Positions 36,801-48,876 of a stretch of 49,135 bases of DNA are shown here, piece by piece. The notes beneath the pieces were generated by a model. It saw only the letters and a program-made list of their open reading frames with translations. It was not told the DNA's origin and made no database searches. Both the position numbers and the translations under genes were made by a program. The stretch spans positions 1-49,135 of the forward strand of contig SSNU01000144.1 of the NCBI GenBank assembly GCA_012064415.1, read 5' to 3'. Numbering within the stretch: position 1 is the first letter of the stretch; every line of letters begins with the position of its first letter. The DNA is from Gyrodactylus bullatarudis. Its lineage: Eukaryota > Platyhelminthes > Monogenea > Gyrodactylidea > Gyrodactylidae.

Positions 36801-39636
36801 AGAGGAGTTCTTGTGGAAGATAAGAAATGAGTAATTCATTCACTTACTCACACACACACATGACAGATCAAAGTACAAATGTCTAAGCAATCTTCTCCTG
36901 ACCTTAGAGGATAAGATCTTATTGCCCTCCGACATCATGAGTAATCATTTCCAGAGTAGATCAAGACATTAAGTACTTCCCAGGGCAAAGTTTCAATCAA
37001 CAGAATACCGAGGGTTATGTCAGATGTTTTTATCTTTCCTACAAGTAAGATGAGATTTTACTAAAAGTGTAGCTTTTTGACATTTCTATCTCATCTCACT
37101 GGAGAAGTTATTTGGCTATTTCATGACCAAAGAGTTGAAGGTTTGATAGAATCCAGATTATTTTGCCTACTTTTATCATTTGAAGATAAAATTTCTGAGA
37201 AATTGTGATGTAAACACCATAGACTCATATTAATTAGATTCAGATAAAAGCAGCCTGTTTGTGAGTCGATTTCTCAAACTAAAATCCATCGATATATGCA
37301 GCTTTAGTTGGGGTAGTTAAAGTTATTCTCTAGATGATATGGGTGATTCATGTTCTCAACTTTTCATACCTTTTTTATTTACTGAGAGTCTGAAATTCCC
37401 CTGTGGAATCACAAGGTACGATACAATATCCAAAAAACTGTATTCATAATTAGTTATGAATCTCATCATCATTATCAATAGCTCTCTATATTTCACACAA
37501 AACAGCACATACACACACACTCCTCACATCATTTACCCCCTATTTCTCTTTAGACTATCCCCTTCCAATTCTCTTTTCTCAATGAATTTTTATTGCACAC
37601 TTCAAAGTAAAAATAAATACTATGAATAGTAGCTGTAGTAAGGAGAGAATATTTGAATACTCTTAATGAGTAAACTCCTTTTTTCATTCAAATAAAATTT
37701 CCAATGAAATTCCGTTTATTCTTGGAAAAAAATTCTCATTGAAAATATAAATTCATCATTTGTTTTGTATGAGTGTGGATGTGTGTGTGTCTACAGAACA
37801 CATTGAAAAGGGAATAGGGGAAGGTGTCATCATGTTAAAACTACCGTAATAAAACTAATCAAGAATGCAATTATTAATAATTCACTCTGACTAGGATGAT
37901 TCTAATGTACAATAATTTCTGTTTTTCTCCCCTCTCTCAATTTCTCTTTCTTTAGAATAATAATTTTACAATTTACCCGAGAAAAAAATTAACAAATCAA
38001 TTTAAATCTTTTGTCCTCTGTGTGAACTCTTTTCGCAGAGTTTTAGATTCAAAATCTCTTTTACGTGATAAGTCGGCTTTCATAAAAGAATTCAAGTTCT
38101 GCATCAGTTTTGGTCATTAATTATTATTTTCTAATTTGTGTGATGAAAGTAAAACTAGATAAAAATAAGCATAGTAGGACTGGGTCTTGTATCATGTTAG
38201 AAACATGAATGATATCATAAAGGGTTTCTGAGCGACCTCCGCTCATGAGTAGGGCAGCAAATAAATGGAAAAAAATAATGATAAATATCGCTAAAATATC
38301 TTTCACAATAGCATTCAATATTATTCAATCCATGTACCCCATTTTGTAGTAAATGGAGTTGGAGGCCTTTTCAAATCTGAGAAGAAATCTCTACGTGATT
38401 TATTTTTAATGGTGGCTGCCGTAACCGAGCCTAGGTTAGAAATTAATAAGATAAGATGGGAAACCAGGACGAAAGAGGACTAAAAAGAATTGGAAAAAGG
38501 GGAATAAAGTGGAAGCTATGGATTGAAATCATAGAATTATCTTGGAAACTAAGAGGTGTAGATAAATAAATTTTTTGATATTCTTTTTTAAAAAACACAG
38601 TCGATAAGTATATAGGGTTCTGAACCCATTGAACCCTTTCAAACGAAAAATCGTCTAACCAATAAAAATGATAGAATTCCAGAACTCTGATTAGTTATCA
38701 AAATATAATCCAATAGAATTTCAGTAACATTCTTCCTATTGGCTCTATCTGAATGGGTGGAAAGGGTTCAGAACGCTATATATATCAAAAATTGAAAAAA
38801 TCGCAAATTTTCCACCCTACTAATGAGTCATGATGATACCTCTTCTAATCAATTGTTATTGAACTTCTGAAGAGGAAGTCTCATCTTGTTGGATAGAAAA
38901 AAACGAGTGTTGCATCACGAAGAAGCTGATCGATCCTCGAGTTATTATGGATCTGAATGATTATTTTAAATTGTCTTCATCTATGCACATTTTTTCAAGT
39001 CTGTTTCAATCTGTTTTCATTTTTATCGATCAATCATTTGAGGAAGATATTTGTTTTTAAAAACATTTCCTCCTCGAAATTGCTAATTTGAATTTCTCTC
39101 TCCCATGAATATATTGCATTTTTTGTTCGCCTCTCCTCTTTATTTATTTATTTATTCCAACATCATTAAATAACTAAGTTTGTGTCCTTGGCAAGAGCAA
39201 CCTCCAGTATTGATATATTGAGCCTGTTCAATTCTCATTGGACATGGAATCTCTTGCATTTGATTTGTTCAAAATTTTTTCTAAGGTACATGGCTGAGAT
39301 TGGAAATTTTGTATAGTTTCAGAATACGCTGATAACCAACCTTTACTCTCGAGGATATTGTTCCTAAATATTACCACATTTTAGACTTTGAAAATAGCTT
39401 TTTAATTTCTAGAGATGAATTCAAGATGGCCACATTTTCGAATTCTAAGGGGAAGGTATCTCGATAAGTTTATTCCTTTTTCCAACTAAAAATTATACCC
39501 CAAATATAAATTCTCTTTAATTCACTTCTTTCCTCCTGAAGGAATATCTCCCGGCTGTCGAGACACCTATCTCCATGATTACGACTGCCAATGGATCGAT
39601 GTTACCGATGTCCTCCCGGGCACATACACACTTGAG
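27845..39636 (+). CDS. LOXL-like: Secreted lysyl oxidase-like protein with two SRCR domains, 3'-partial
   Basis: Seven exons: 27845-28136, 32408-32796, 33738-33912, 34191-34331, 35399-35519, 36042-36211 and 39542-39636; phases agree, 461 codons. A hydrophobic signal peptide (about residues 1-22) precedes SRCR1 ([39 protein letters not shown]) and a more diverged SRCR2 ([29 protein letters not shown]). The catalytic domain follows: copper site [14 protein letters not shown], then [13 protein letters not shown] and the [14 protein letters not shown] segment. The Lys and Tyr that form the lysyl-tyrosylquinone cofactor are both present. Family enzymes oxidise lysines in collagen and elastin outside the cell. 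Introns are 4271, 941, 278, 1067, 522 and 3330 bp. The open frame ends at a GTGAGT donor after PGTYTLE; the expected final exon (V-x-[VI]-N-P...) was not found to the window end. Confidence 0.93.
28201..28257 (+). repeat. Dispersed repeat, copy B (diverged)
   Basis: AATTCTCGGCCATTGGTC followed by CAAACGTTTCGACG and TGATTGTCT matches the copy at 49072-49135 block by block, with losses at the end. It lies in lysyl oxidase intron 1, 65 bp after the exon 1 donor. Confidence 0.55.
28258..31444. other. Lysyl oxidase intron 1, 5' part
   Basis: AT-rich intronic DNA with no exon seen on either strand. There are short low-complexity runs (about 30450-30560) and no recognisable element. Confidence 0.5.
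31445..32197 (+). pseudogene. Degenerate integrase-type transposon gene (KRBA2/SCAND3-like) in lysyl oxidase intron 1
   Basis: Three separated frames in the same order as KRBA2-like integrase proteins. First, [12 protein letters not shown]...[11 protein letters not shown] (near 31454-31550). Then, shifted by one frame, [20 protein letters not shown] (31636-31695), resembling the His-containing start of an integrase zinc-binding domain with the Gly-His step damaged. Finally [20 protein letters not shown] and [14 protein letters not shown] (to 32197), resembling the C-terminal beta-barrel region (IPEVDR...GILKxLYSRNQF in relatives). The DDE catalytic core between parts two and three is missing. 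It has frameshifts and stops, so it is inactive. Gypsy-derived or Ginger-type origin is inferred from pattern memory. Confidence 0.6.
32797..33737. other. Lysyl oxidase intron 2
   Basis: 941 bp, AT-rich, GTTTGT donor and CTTTAG acceptor. No other feature seen. Confidence 0.7.
36212..39541. other. Lysyl oxidase intron 6
   Basis: 3330 bp between the exon ending GTQ and the exon starting ISPGC. It contains CA-rich microsatellites near 36845-36860 and 37505-37520 and the MITE-like element at 38609-38782. No nested gene recognised. Confidence 0.6.
38609..38782. mobile_element. MITE-like element with 32-bp terminal inverted repeats
   Basis: The left end, TATATAGGGTTCTGAACCC (38609-38640 in full), and the right end, the reverse complement of TATATAGCGTTCTGAACCC (38751-38782), are inverted copies with about 7 mismatches in 32. 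The 174-bp unit has no coding capacity. TATA at both edges fits insertion at TA, as for Tc1/mariner-type MITEs, but the superfamily is inferred. Confidence 0.65.
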
Positions 39637-41287
39637 GTGAGTCAACTATATAAACCCAATATCAACACGCAAACCTCACATGCAAGCAGAAAATCTATGC
39701 ACTAGCTAAATCCATACATTACTCAAGGGTTCATCAGTAGTGTTCCTTTGAAAAATTTACTACTTTTGAAAGAAGTATAGTAAAAGTTGAAAAGGTGAAA
39801 AAGCTCTCTGTCTGTACTGTCATCATTTGAGGCTTTTATTAAGGCATCATACTCTTCCCGGCTAAGATGTCTGGTTATCGGTATATCTTTGTTGACATCT
39901 TTCTAATTGTACCTTCTAAATATCTCTATGATCTGACTCAATCACACATTCATTGAAGGTGTCAGATATGTATTCTCAATCCATCTCAAGAATACAATTG
40001 TATACTATATTGCAATAGTAGTAATATAACCCCTCCTCTTAGCATATATATTAATAAAAAATTTTATTTTCCCCGAACAATTTTCTATGCCTTGATCAAA
40101 AACTGATGTTTTAACTGGGAAAAACACATTTTTGAATTCTCAAATCCACTCTCTCACACATTCCAATTCTCCATTATGTCATATGTCTTTTTATTACATT
40201 CTTGTTTTTTGTTTGGTTAAAAAACGAAAATAAAACTCTAGCCAAAGGGGGATGGATATTATTTTCATTTTCCCTCAAAACTGTCTTATTAAAAAGTATA
40301 GATGAATATTTCCTCTCTTTCTCAATATCTCAATACCTCTCCTCTTATTACAATATTATTTTTTCCTTCAATTCTGTATATTTACAATTCTTCTTCCTAC
40401 TTATTCTTATTGTATTGTTATTTTTGTTGTGGTTTCCCTTCTCCTTTCCACTTTTCAGTTAGCTAGCTAGCTAGTTAGTTGGTTAAATAACCATGATGAG
40501 ATATGTTGAAGCACCATGTTTCTCCTTATTTGTTTAGGTTTCCCTCGTTTTCATCATCATGATCATCATCATTTCTCTCTTCCTTCCTTCCTCACTTCCT
40601 ATTTCATAATCAATTACATGACTATCATTCCTAGATTTCTCCTTAAACTCTGGGTGTTGATGATGGTGAAGTATGTGTAGCTTACGATATGGTTAATGAG
40701 GTGTTTAGTTGTTGGAATCGTTCTTCTCCTTATTGCGTATCAAATATTGCTGGCAACCATTCAACTCAACTGATACAACACTCCATTTAGTTCTATGATT
40801 CATCAATAAACCAATTCTTCTCTTAACTTCTCATCAACCCTTTCAGGTCTGAGTCTATTTACAATAACTTGAAACATTGAAAATGAATATATATTCGGAA
40901 TCAGAATGAATCATGGATGGATAATAAAACTTTAAACCATTTGAAAACCTTTAATTAAAAAATGTTTTTTCGACATTTTCTGTACATTTTCCCTATTTAC
41001 TTTCAAGCGACCGCACAAGTAATTATAGAATTTTTTAAATAAATGAGGTAAATTTAGTCAATTGTGATAAAATCCCTTTTGGTCCAACTTTTTTCAGCAA
41101 GATTGATAAACAGGCTTTTACAGATGTGTATCTGTTTTGAATCTTTATTTCTACAAAAGTTTTTAGGCCCATGGACCTGAAAGGGTTAACTCTGGGAAAA
41201 ATTTGTTCCTTTAGGATTCCTGCTCGTAATTTTATGATTATGTAAAACCTAGCCGACACGAAGATGAGAAATTACTATTTTCGCAAA

Positions 41288-41345
41288 AAACTAAATATCG
41301 TCTCCGGACAGATCAGAAAAATATTTATTTTTTGAATTCGAAAAC
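41288..41345 (+). repeat. Diverged relative of the KLHL-intron inverted-repeat arm
   Basis: AAAAAACTAAATATCGTCTC, CCGGA, CAGAAAAATAT and TTTTTTGAATTCGAAAAC match the arm at 11450-11529 in order, with substitutions. This shows that the element at 11450 belongs to a dispersed family. Confidence 0.5.
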
Positions 41346-42759
41346 AATCAATTTGGCCGAAAGAATGGAAATTTGGTTCATTTTCAATAGCATATCCGGC
41401 CAAGGGAACCAATTATCACCATTCAGTTTATCATCATTCTCGGATCAGCACTATACCATTTAAATTGACCTCTTCCGCGATCATTTCATTAAGCATTTTT
41501 GCCAATTTCGAGTTCAAAAAGTTTCCTAAACTAGCTTAAGCCTGGCGTTATAATTACTTGAACATAATTTTGACTCTAAAAGGGCATTTTAAAATTATTA
41601 TCCTTCTGATTAATGGCCATTAGCTGCTACAATCTTTGATCGAAAGCTCACTTGGCTACAATTCTGAATAGAGCAAACAAAAACATGAAATTTGTTATTC
41701 AATGACGAAAATTTTTACTACGCTACTAAATTGCTAAAAATGGCATTCCCACCATATATATATCACACTGGTAGATCATATCTGGACTCATAATTTGGGC
41801 CTTAGACTCACCCACACCAGATAGGCATGTTGTCCAGCCATGAGCTGTCTCTTTGAAGTTTAAAGATTTATCAACCCATTTTCTCTGGTACAATAAAGTA
41901 CACACCTCCCACATGTAATTCAGAATAAATTTCACGTCGTATAAAGAATAACACGACACAATTCCTACATTGTTTATAAAATAAAGTCCTTTTAGTTTTA
42001 TATATTTTTGGGGGTTTTACAGTATCCTCTCTCTACTTTTTAATGTCCTAAATGTAATAATATAAAAGTTTCGGTTGTATATTTGATCATGGGCATGATC
42101 TTGTTAAAAATATTTGGTTTATCAAAATCTGCAGTACCATTCAACCGAGAATATCTATCTATCTGTAGAATTTAAGTTTTTAATATCATCCTTCTTATCC
42201 TTCACACTATGTATATTTATCAAAGTCATTTGTTAGGTTTAGAGTGTGTCTCTCCTGTAAACACTCTTTCTTTCTATATACATTTTTATGACTACTAGAG
42301 AAAATTTTCTTCAAATTCTTCCACAACATCCCCCTTGTTATGTCAATTGATGAATTTCAATCTGTCTCTTCTAATTCTTAACACAAAACCCTCTGTATCA
42401 TTATTAGGGATTCAGTCGGAATTTGAAAATTCAGCTTTTCAGTTTATTATACCTCTATTAGAACTGAAAAAGGTATTTACACCAATGGGAATATGGAGCC
42501 TCAATATCTAAAGCTATCCTCGATGAACTTGGTAATTTTTGATTTTTATTAAAATCTCATTTGAAAAATTACTGCTTGAAAAACAATAAATTTGGATTAG
42601 TTCAATTCGACCTGCTCTTTCAAAAGTGTTTGATCTCTCTCATCTATATTATTAAAAATTAAAAGTTGATTTTTGCTTGGGAACTGGGCCGTCAGAGAAC
42701 TTTCAAATCCTTTTTTAAAGATTCAATTAAGCGTTCTAGAGCATTCAGATTTCATTTCG

Positions 42760-42972
42760 AGATTCTGTAGGCTCATTCCTCTTCAGGACAACACGAAACC
42801 CCATTTCAAAAAAGAAATTAAAACTATTTTTCAGGAGGAGCACTTTGATTTCATAGGTCATTTCCATAATAGTCTTTATCTTGCTCCGTCTTATAATCCC
42901 CAATTCAAATCTCTAGAACCTTTTCTTAAGGTCAAAATTTCCAAATCAAAAGATGTGGTAGAAAATGGATGA
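42760..42972 (+). pseudogene. Decayed mariner-family transposase fragment
   Basis: One open frame ends QDNTKPHFKK...LAPSYNPQFKSLEPFLKVKI, then KDVVENG. This follows the C-terminal half of mariner transposases: the DN(A)RPH segment carrying the second catalytic Asp, then the PYSPDLAPSDYHLFRSL region carrying the third, then FLxxK and a short helix. Here the third catalytic Asp (in APSDY) is lost and most of the PYSPD block is degraded. The N-terminal helix-turn-helix half is absent. Inactive relic. Confidence 0.6.
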
Positions 42973-43149
42973 ATCCCCCTTTTCAAATCTTAATTTGATG
43001 AATTCAATGCTTATGGGATTATAAAACTAAAAATTCTTTAGGAGAAATGTCTTTATTCATCAGGAAACTATTTTCACTGATATCCAATTGATCTTTCTCA
43101 AGATTTCTTTCAATAGAATCAGTTTTTGTAATCAGTCCCATTACTTATC

Positions 43150-43470
43150 GCACAATATTAAAAAATAAATATTGATTTTGTGAGCCTACGGACGTCTAAA
43201 CTACCCAACCAATTATCATGAAATTTTAACAGTTATAGATTGCTCCACGGACCATATTCTTACCGAAATAAATTTCTAGATTTGGGCTTAGTTGGGCCGT
43301 AATCTCGATCACAACCGAAATAGTGGCTGACCAATCAGATGGTTTCATTTTTATCACGTAAGCTCGCTTCTCATTGGTCCAATCTAAACTTCAATTTCTT
43401 CGTCTTCATAAAAAAATAAAAGCTTTTTCGAATTTTAGGAAACACTGCGTAGCGGGTTTGGATCAGCTAG
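43150..43470 (+). mobile_element. Helitron-like non-autonomous relic ending in CTAG
   Basis: The sequence runs from an AATATTAAAAAATAAAT-type 5' edge through ACTACCCAACCAATTATCAT, a GAAATTTTAACAG block and ATAGATTG to GCGTAGCGGGTTTGGATCAG and CTAG, followed by T. This layout, including the internal 'accaattatcatgaaattt' line and the GCTAGT end, resembles short Helitron families common in invertebrates. A second 5'-like edge at about 42647 (CTATATTATTAAAAATTAAA) may mark a longer parent that includes the mariner fragment. No Rep/helicase frame. Identification is from remembered pattern only. Confidence 0.4.
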
Positions 43471-46400
43471 TATACATTTAAATCGAGGGAAATTCCCCCA
43501 AATTCATCTAGAATAGCTTCAAATTATTCTAATAGTTTCGGGATAGTTTAAAGTCGTCAGTTGGTAAACAATTCTGGAGAAATCCCACTATAGTCTATAT
43601 ATTTTCTCGTTATACAGTGTGTGTATATCAGTATCATGATTATTTTATTGATAAAGAAATAAAGATTAATCTGCAAAACCTTGGGTTATATTTTTTTAGT
43701 TGAATTATCTAAAATCTTTGTCATCGTAATGTATAAACACTGATGGAGAGAAAACTAATTATTCCTTATCCACGTTTTACGTTTTCATATTTTCTTTTTC
43801 AATACGTAAACTGATTACAACCAATAAAGTTTTATTTGCATTCATTCATTTTGGTTCGAAAAAAATAATTTTTTCCACAATAGACCCAAGATTGAAGATA
43901 AACTCTTCAGGTTGCTAACTTCCTAAATAAACAGAATAGGAAATTAAAAAAAATTCTGTTCAGTTTATCAATAGTATCTGAAAGATGTCCTGGAGTTTCA
44001 CCTGTCTCATCTCGGGCAAAATAAAAAAATTGTCGGGCTTCGAATTTTTGCGGACCCCATTTCCAGTGCAAGGGTTAATTTATTCTGCAGTATAAAAAAT
44101 TTAAATTGCGCTACACCTTCCATCTGACTCAACAAATCTCTCTGTAAGATTTCTTCTTTTTTAAATAAAATCCTTCCAGTTAGTGGAAATGTTAATTTAC
44201 TACTTTATAGATGACTTGGAAGCTGGTGTGAATATTGAGGAATAAAGTTGTATTTTCCCTATTCTCATCAGACACTTACAACAGCTTGATATCTATATTC
44301 TCACATAGGAGAATTCATCGGCTAAATATCATTTTAGATGTCCAAACTTGTATTGCATACCAACTGATTGAAATTAAACTCGACATAGCCAGGCAACCTT
44401 TGTGTCTTGCCAAATTGAATTTAACTCTAACTAGTTGAAATCTGTTCAATAAAATTACATGTCTACTTTGTTGTATTTAACCTGATCCTTCTCTTTTCTT
44501 CAATACAACATATTTGCCTAGCTAAAGAGAGGGGGGCTTGTAATCAGTAAAAGTCTATAGCCACCTAAAAAAGGCTAAACGAGAGTGTAGAAAGTGACAG
44601 ATACTTTGGTTTCATTTGAAAACTCTCATTCAGTAGTTCTATATTCAGGTAATTCATCAAAGAATCTTGAATAAACTAGGTATCTGATGTTTTTGAAATC
44701 TTCACATATCTATGATTCATTTCTACGCCTAGAGATGGCCTTTTTTAAAAAATCTTATGAGTATTTTGTCTTTAAATGTGAAATTCACATTGTGAATTCT
44801 ATCTTCTTATCAACCAGATTAGTAGACTATGCAGTTGATCTCTCTCTGCCTCGTTTATCGATTCGATGAGGTCTGATCCTATCTCCTTACATGTCTTTCC
44901 ATCTCTAGATGTGGAAAAGTGGCCTTTCCTTTACTTTTCCATAGCTTGTCTGACTTAAAGTGCTTTTCGATATTTCATTTTATCTAAATTCCCCATTTGG
45001 ATTTAGATTTACTGAATACATTTGGTAGGATGAGGAGAGAATATTACACAACTATTCTGCCTCCCTTTGTTCATTCTTCCCTAGGGACCTTGCCTCTCTC
45101 TATATCACTATAGTCCCACTTTTATGTACGGCTCATCTTGGACAGGGGAATGCCTGCCATTTTACACATATCCACGCGAATTCATCAATCGAAAACTGAA
45201 GCGAACAACAATTTTTCTGAGCAGAATATTGAGGAGAAACCTTTGAAAAGGCAATGTATAATATTTCAACTTCTCGTTTTCATAGTTTTTTTAATAGAAA
45301 GAATTTCATCAAGAGAAATAGATATTATTGGTCAAATCAAGACCATTCAATTGGTAGAAATATTCCCTATCGAAAGATATCTTTTATTGAAATTGAAAAA
45401 CGTAAAAATTTATGGTGTACTTTTTACTTTACTAAAATTATAGAATATGGTGCTATCTCAGATTTTCTAAGAATTTCAATAGGTCTTGTTACTCTCCCCT
45501 GGTTTGAATAAATTTTTTTAGTTCATTCAAAAAAGGAAAAAATAATCTCTTCAATGGTGTATCAAACTTCCTATTATTCAAAAAACTTGAGAGAGTATTG
45601 AAGTGTTTCAGATGAAAAGAATTTGGTTTTCTGATGCTTGATTCTGATTGGTCAATGAATAATCAACGCTCATTGGTCGAACATGTTGTGACAGAGAGGT
45701 ATAAATAAAGATGTTCATCCGAGATTTGATTTGTAAAATCGACTGTACTTTGTGATTTCCAATGAAAACACTAAGATTTGATTATAATCCAAATTATAGC
45801 TCTGCTTTTATTGAGCTGCCCGTGGATTCTGTCTCTATGTCCAAATTTAAAAGATGACCTTGATTCTTCTTCTCACTTTCCATATGCAACATGAAATGCT
45901 TTCCACTGCTTGATTTAATTCAGCTTTCAAGGCAAGTAACATTTTGATTATTACTTAGATTATGTACAATCCAGAAATGTTGGTAGCCGAGTCAGATTTC
46001 TTCAATAATGGCTTCTCATGTAAAGCCATCATAACAACTGTCTCAGCGCATGTCTCAAACTGTGTCCCCCTTCATCCCCTCGATATGACATGATCTCATC
46101 CAAACTAACCCAGCTTCTAACTACCACTTAACCTCAAACATTACATGCACTCTTCAATTCACTCTCTACAAATTGTATTAGACTAGTAGTTAGTTTGGAC
46201 ACACTATCCACTTACTCATGATAAAAACATGATACAACATTTAGTTTCAATGAGCTTTGAATGTTAAATAAATATACTTTTCATCTCATGCTATGCTGTG
46301 TGTTACTACTATTTTATTTTGATTATAATTGATTCTTTAACAAGATTAAAATCTTTTCGCCTTGTTGAGTTCTCTTTTCCTTTCCATCTCCACCCCATTA

Positions 46401-48150
46401 ACAATATGTATACATAATATAGTGCTTAATTTGCCAAGAGACAAATAAATTTCCTCTAGCCCTCTTGACGGAATATATGCGTGCAATCATTGAATAACTT
46501 GAACGATTTTCATTCATTCAAGAAAATCTTTTGCATTCAAATTCAAATGACCCTAAAGATGAGACCTACACACTTTGAAATTTAGAGTACCTGGAAATCG
46601 AAAATAAATCCTACATTGGAGAAGAATACACTCATTATGATTGAAAGCTATATGAAGCTAATGCCTGAACAGTTATCCACGCCAAGTTTCATTGATTTCA
46701 AAAGTTGAATCTATAAATATTTCGTTCTAGGTGCTTAGGTAATATATCCCACAGGAACGTCTTATTTGGTAATTTTTTTTTCTTTGAAATTATACATTTA
46801 TTAAAAAATGGATCAGCCCATGTCGCTGAATGTTACAGCTTACTAACCTTGATGAAAAAATGAGATTTTTGTAAAAATCATGAATAGCTTCATCCCCTAA
46901 GAAGATCAATTAAAAATACAGTTTACTTTTTATCTCATCATTATCGTTATTCTTGAACATTGTCTCATTTACATATTGCTACACATCTTCTCCTCTCCCA
47001 ACCACCCCATATCTTGATGTAGCTGTATATCAGTTCTCAAATGAAATCCCACTGATGTATCAGTACTGTATATATATTTTAAGAATATCTTTCCCCTTCC
47101 TCTCAATAATCTTTCTTTTGTTATCGGAAGCAAGCAGGATGAGGGAAGAAAGTTGAAGCTGATGCAAAAAGACTGGAAAGGAAGTTTGTCTCTGTTATTC
47201 AGCCCCAAGTAGTAGAGGCCAAATGTCTCACTTCAATGACGGAGAAAAGTACAATTCTCGGACCTTAGTAGATGGTTTATTAGCGGTTGCATATTTCAAC
47301 CCTTTTTTGAGAAATTGGATTACAAAAATTAATATTCTCAGCCAACCTTCTTTAAACTAGCTAAGTACGTCTCAGACGAATGATAGATTAAATAGAATAA
47401 TCAATTAATTGATTAAATTTCTAATCCATTTCCAAACCCCTCCCTCATTTGCTTTATTTAGAATTAAAAGAATGAACGAATTAGATTTTTTAAATTTTAA
47501 TTAGCTCTGGAGAAGGTATTTAAATTATCTTCGAAACTCTCCAATTTATGAGCAAACTCTTGTGACATTGAATCGAGATTGAGATCTTGATCACTCCCTA
47601 TGTATATATTTTACATTCTGATTTAGGTAATTTAGATTTTGAAATTGACTATGAGTGATATCAAGCTAGCAGATGCTACTACAGGAAAGAAAACAAGTTC
47701 GATTGAGGATATGATCCAAGCTTTTATTTTTATATCAATAGAAATGTATTCAATTTAAGATATTTTCCTTTATCAATTCTTTCTTTTCTCTTTTCCGGGA
47801 CACTTTTTTCTTCATCTTCTATCCAGTGAGTTTTGCTTCCTCTTTGTATTATCTAAGCAATTTGTAAAAAATACCATAGATAACACCCCTCGAATATATT
47901 GTACACTCTTGTTTCATATAAATCCTTTGAGTGAAAGAGTTGATCCTTGTAAACTATTCAGCCTGTTTGACTTTTGTGAGTTGTGTACATGTTACCGTGA
48001 GTCTGGGAAATCAGTCAGTGTTGTTAGTTCACTAGTGTATTTTGGTAATCAGAGTAACTTTAGTGAATCTAGCTAATAAGTCCTCATTATCCAAGCACAA
48101 TAAGAAGGTCAGTGAATTGAATGAATATTCATGATACCCTGAATAAATTG

Positions 48151-48318
48151 GTAGCGACTCGGCTAGGGTGAAATTTTTTTTTCTCCGAAAATTTCACAAG
48201 AGAACTTAGTTTTCTGATAAATTTTAATACTCAGATCATGTTTTGCATAATTTTAAAGCGTGAAAAAGTTGGTCCTAATATGAGGTTAAAAATTTCACCT
48301 TAGCCTAGTAGCGACTAA
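48151..48318. mobile_element. Short inverted-repeat (MITE-like) element
   Basis: TAGCGACTCGGCTAGGGTGA at 48152 and the reverse-complementary TTTCACCTTAGCCTAGTAGC near 48292-48311 form arms of about 28 bp, each flanked by AT runs, around roughly 105 bp. GGCTAxGGTGAAATTTTT is shared exactly apart from one position. No coding content. Confidence 0.5.
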
Positions 48319-48876
48319 TGAACTAGATGTGATTTTCCTGAAAAATTTCGCGACATTTCAAGTGTCAAAGAAGTTGAGTGCTCATTAAGAAAGATCAATG
48401 CCAAATTGGGAATATTCAAGTTTTAATTGTATTAGAAATTGCATGTTCTTGTAGGCTCTACAATGAAGATTTCATCTCAAATTATAATCTCACTTGTATT
48501 CAGACTGATCGCCAAAAGAGTCTTTGACATTTTTCTGATCAGAGAGAAAAGAGGTCTACATTGGTGATGTTAATGAAGGACAAAAGCAGGAGAAAGAATT
48601 AATTGTGACCACACCCAAGATTCTCACTGACTGATAATCTCTTTCAATGCAAAATTTTATCTGTTCAGTATTATCTGACTGACTAGGTGGGTTTTGTCAC
48701 AATAACATTGGTTATTCTGGTTAATTAACTTTTGTTGCTATTTACTAAGAAGAGAGAGAGATAGATATATAGGGAATTATCTGAGAAAAATCAGATTGCA
48801 CTAAATAAAAATCAATCTAAAATTCATACTTGATGAGTTCTTACCAGTTGTGCAGAGAAATAACCCAAAAATGTAA

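Noticed and set aside
40440..40490. TAGC simple repeat as a regulatory array
   Set aside because: Only a few short units; ordinary microsatellite.
42673..42760. N-terminal part of the mariner frame as coding
   Set aside because: No mariner-like helix-turn-helix or first catalytic Asp region is recognisable there.
45138..45511. Overlapping frames of about 100 and 85 residues as genes
   Set aside because: Composition is biased (I, K, F, R), there is no recognisable domain, splice context or promoter, and such lengths occur by chance here.
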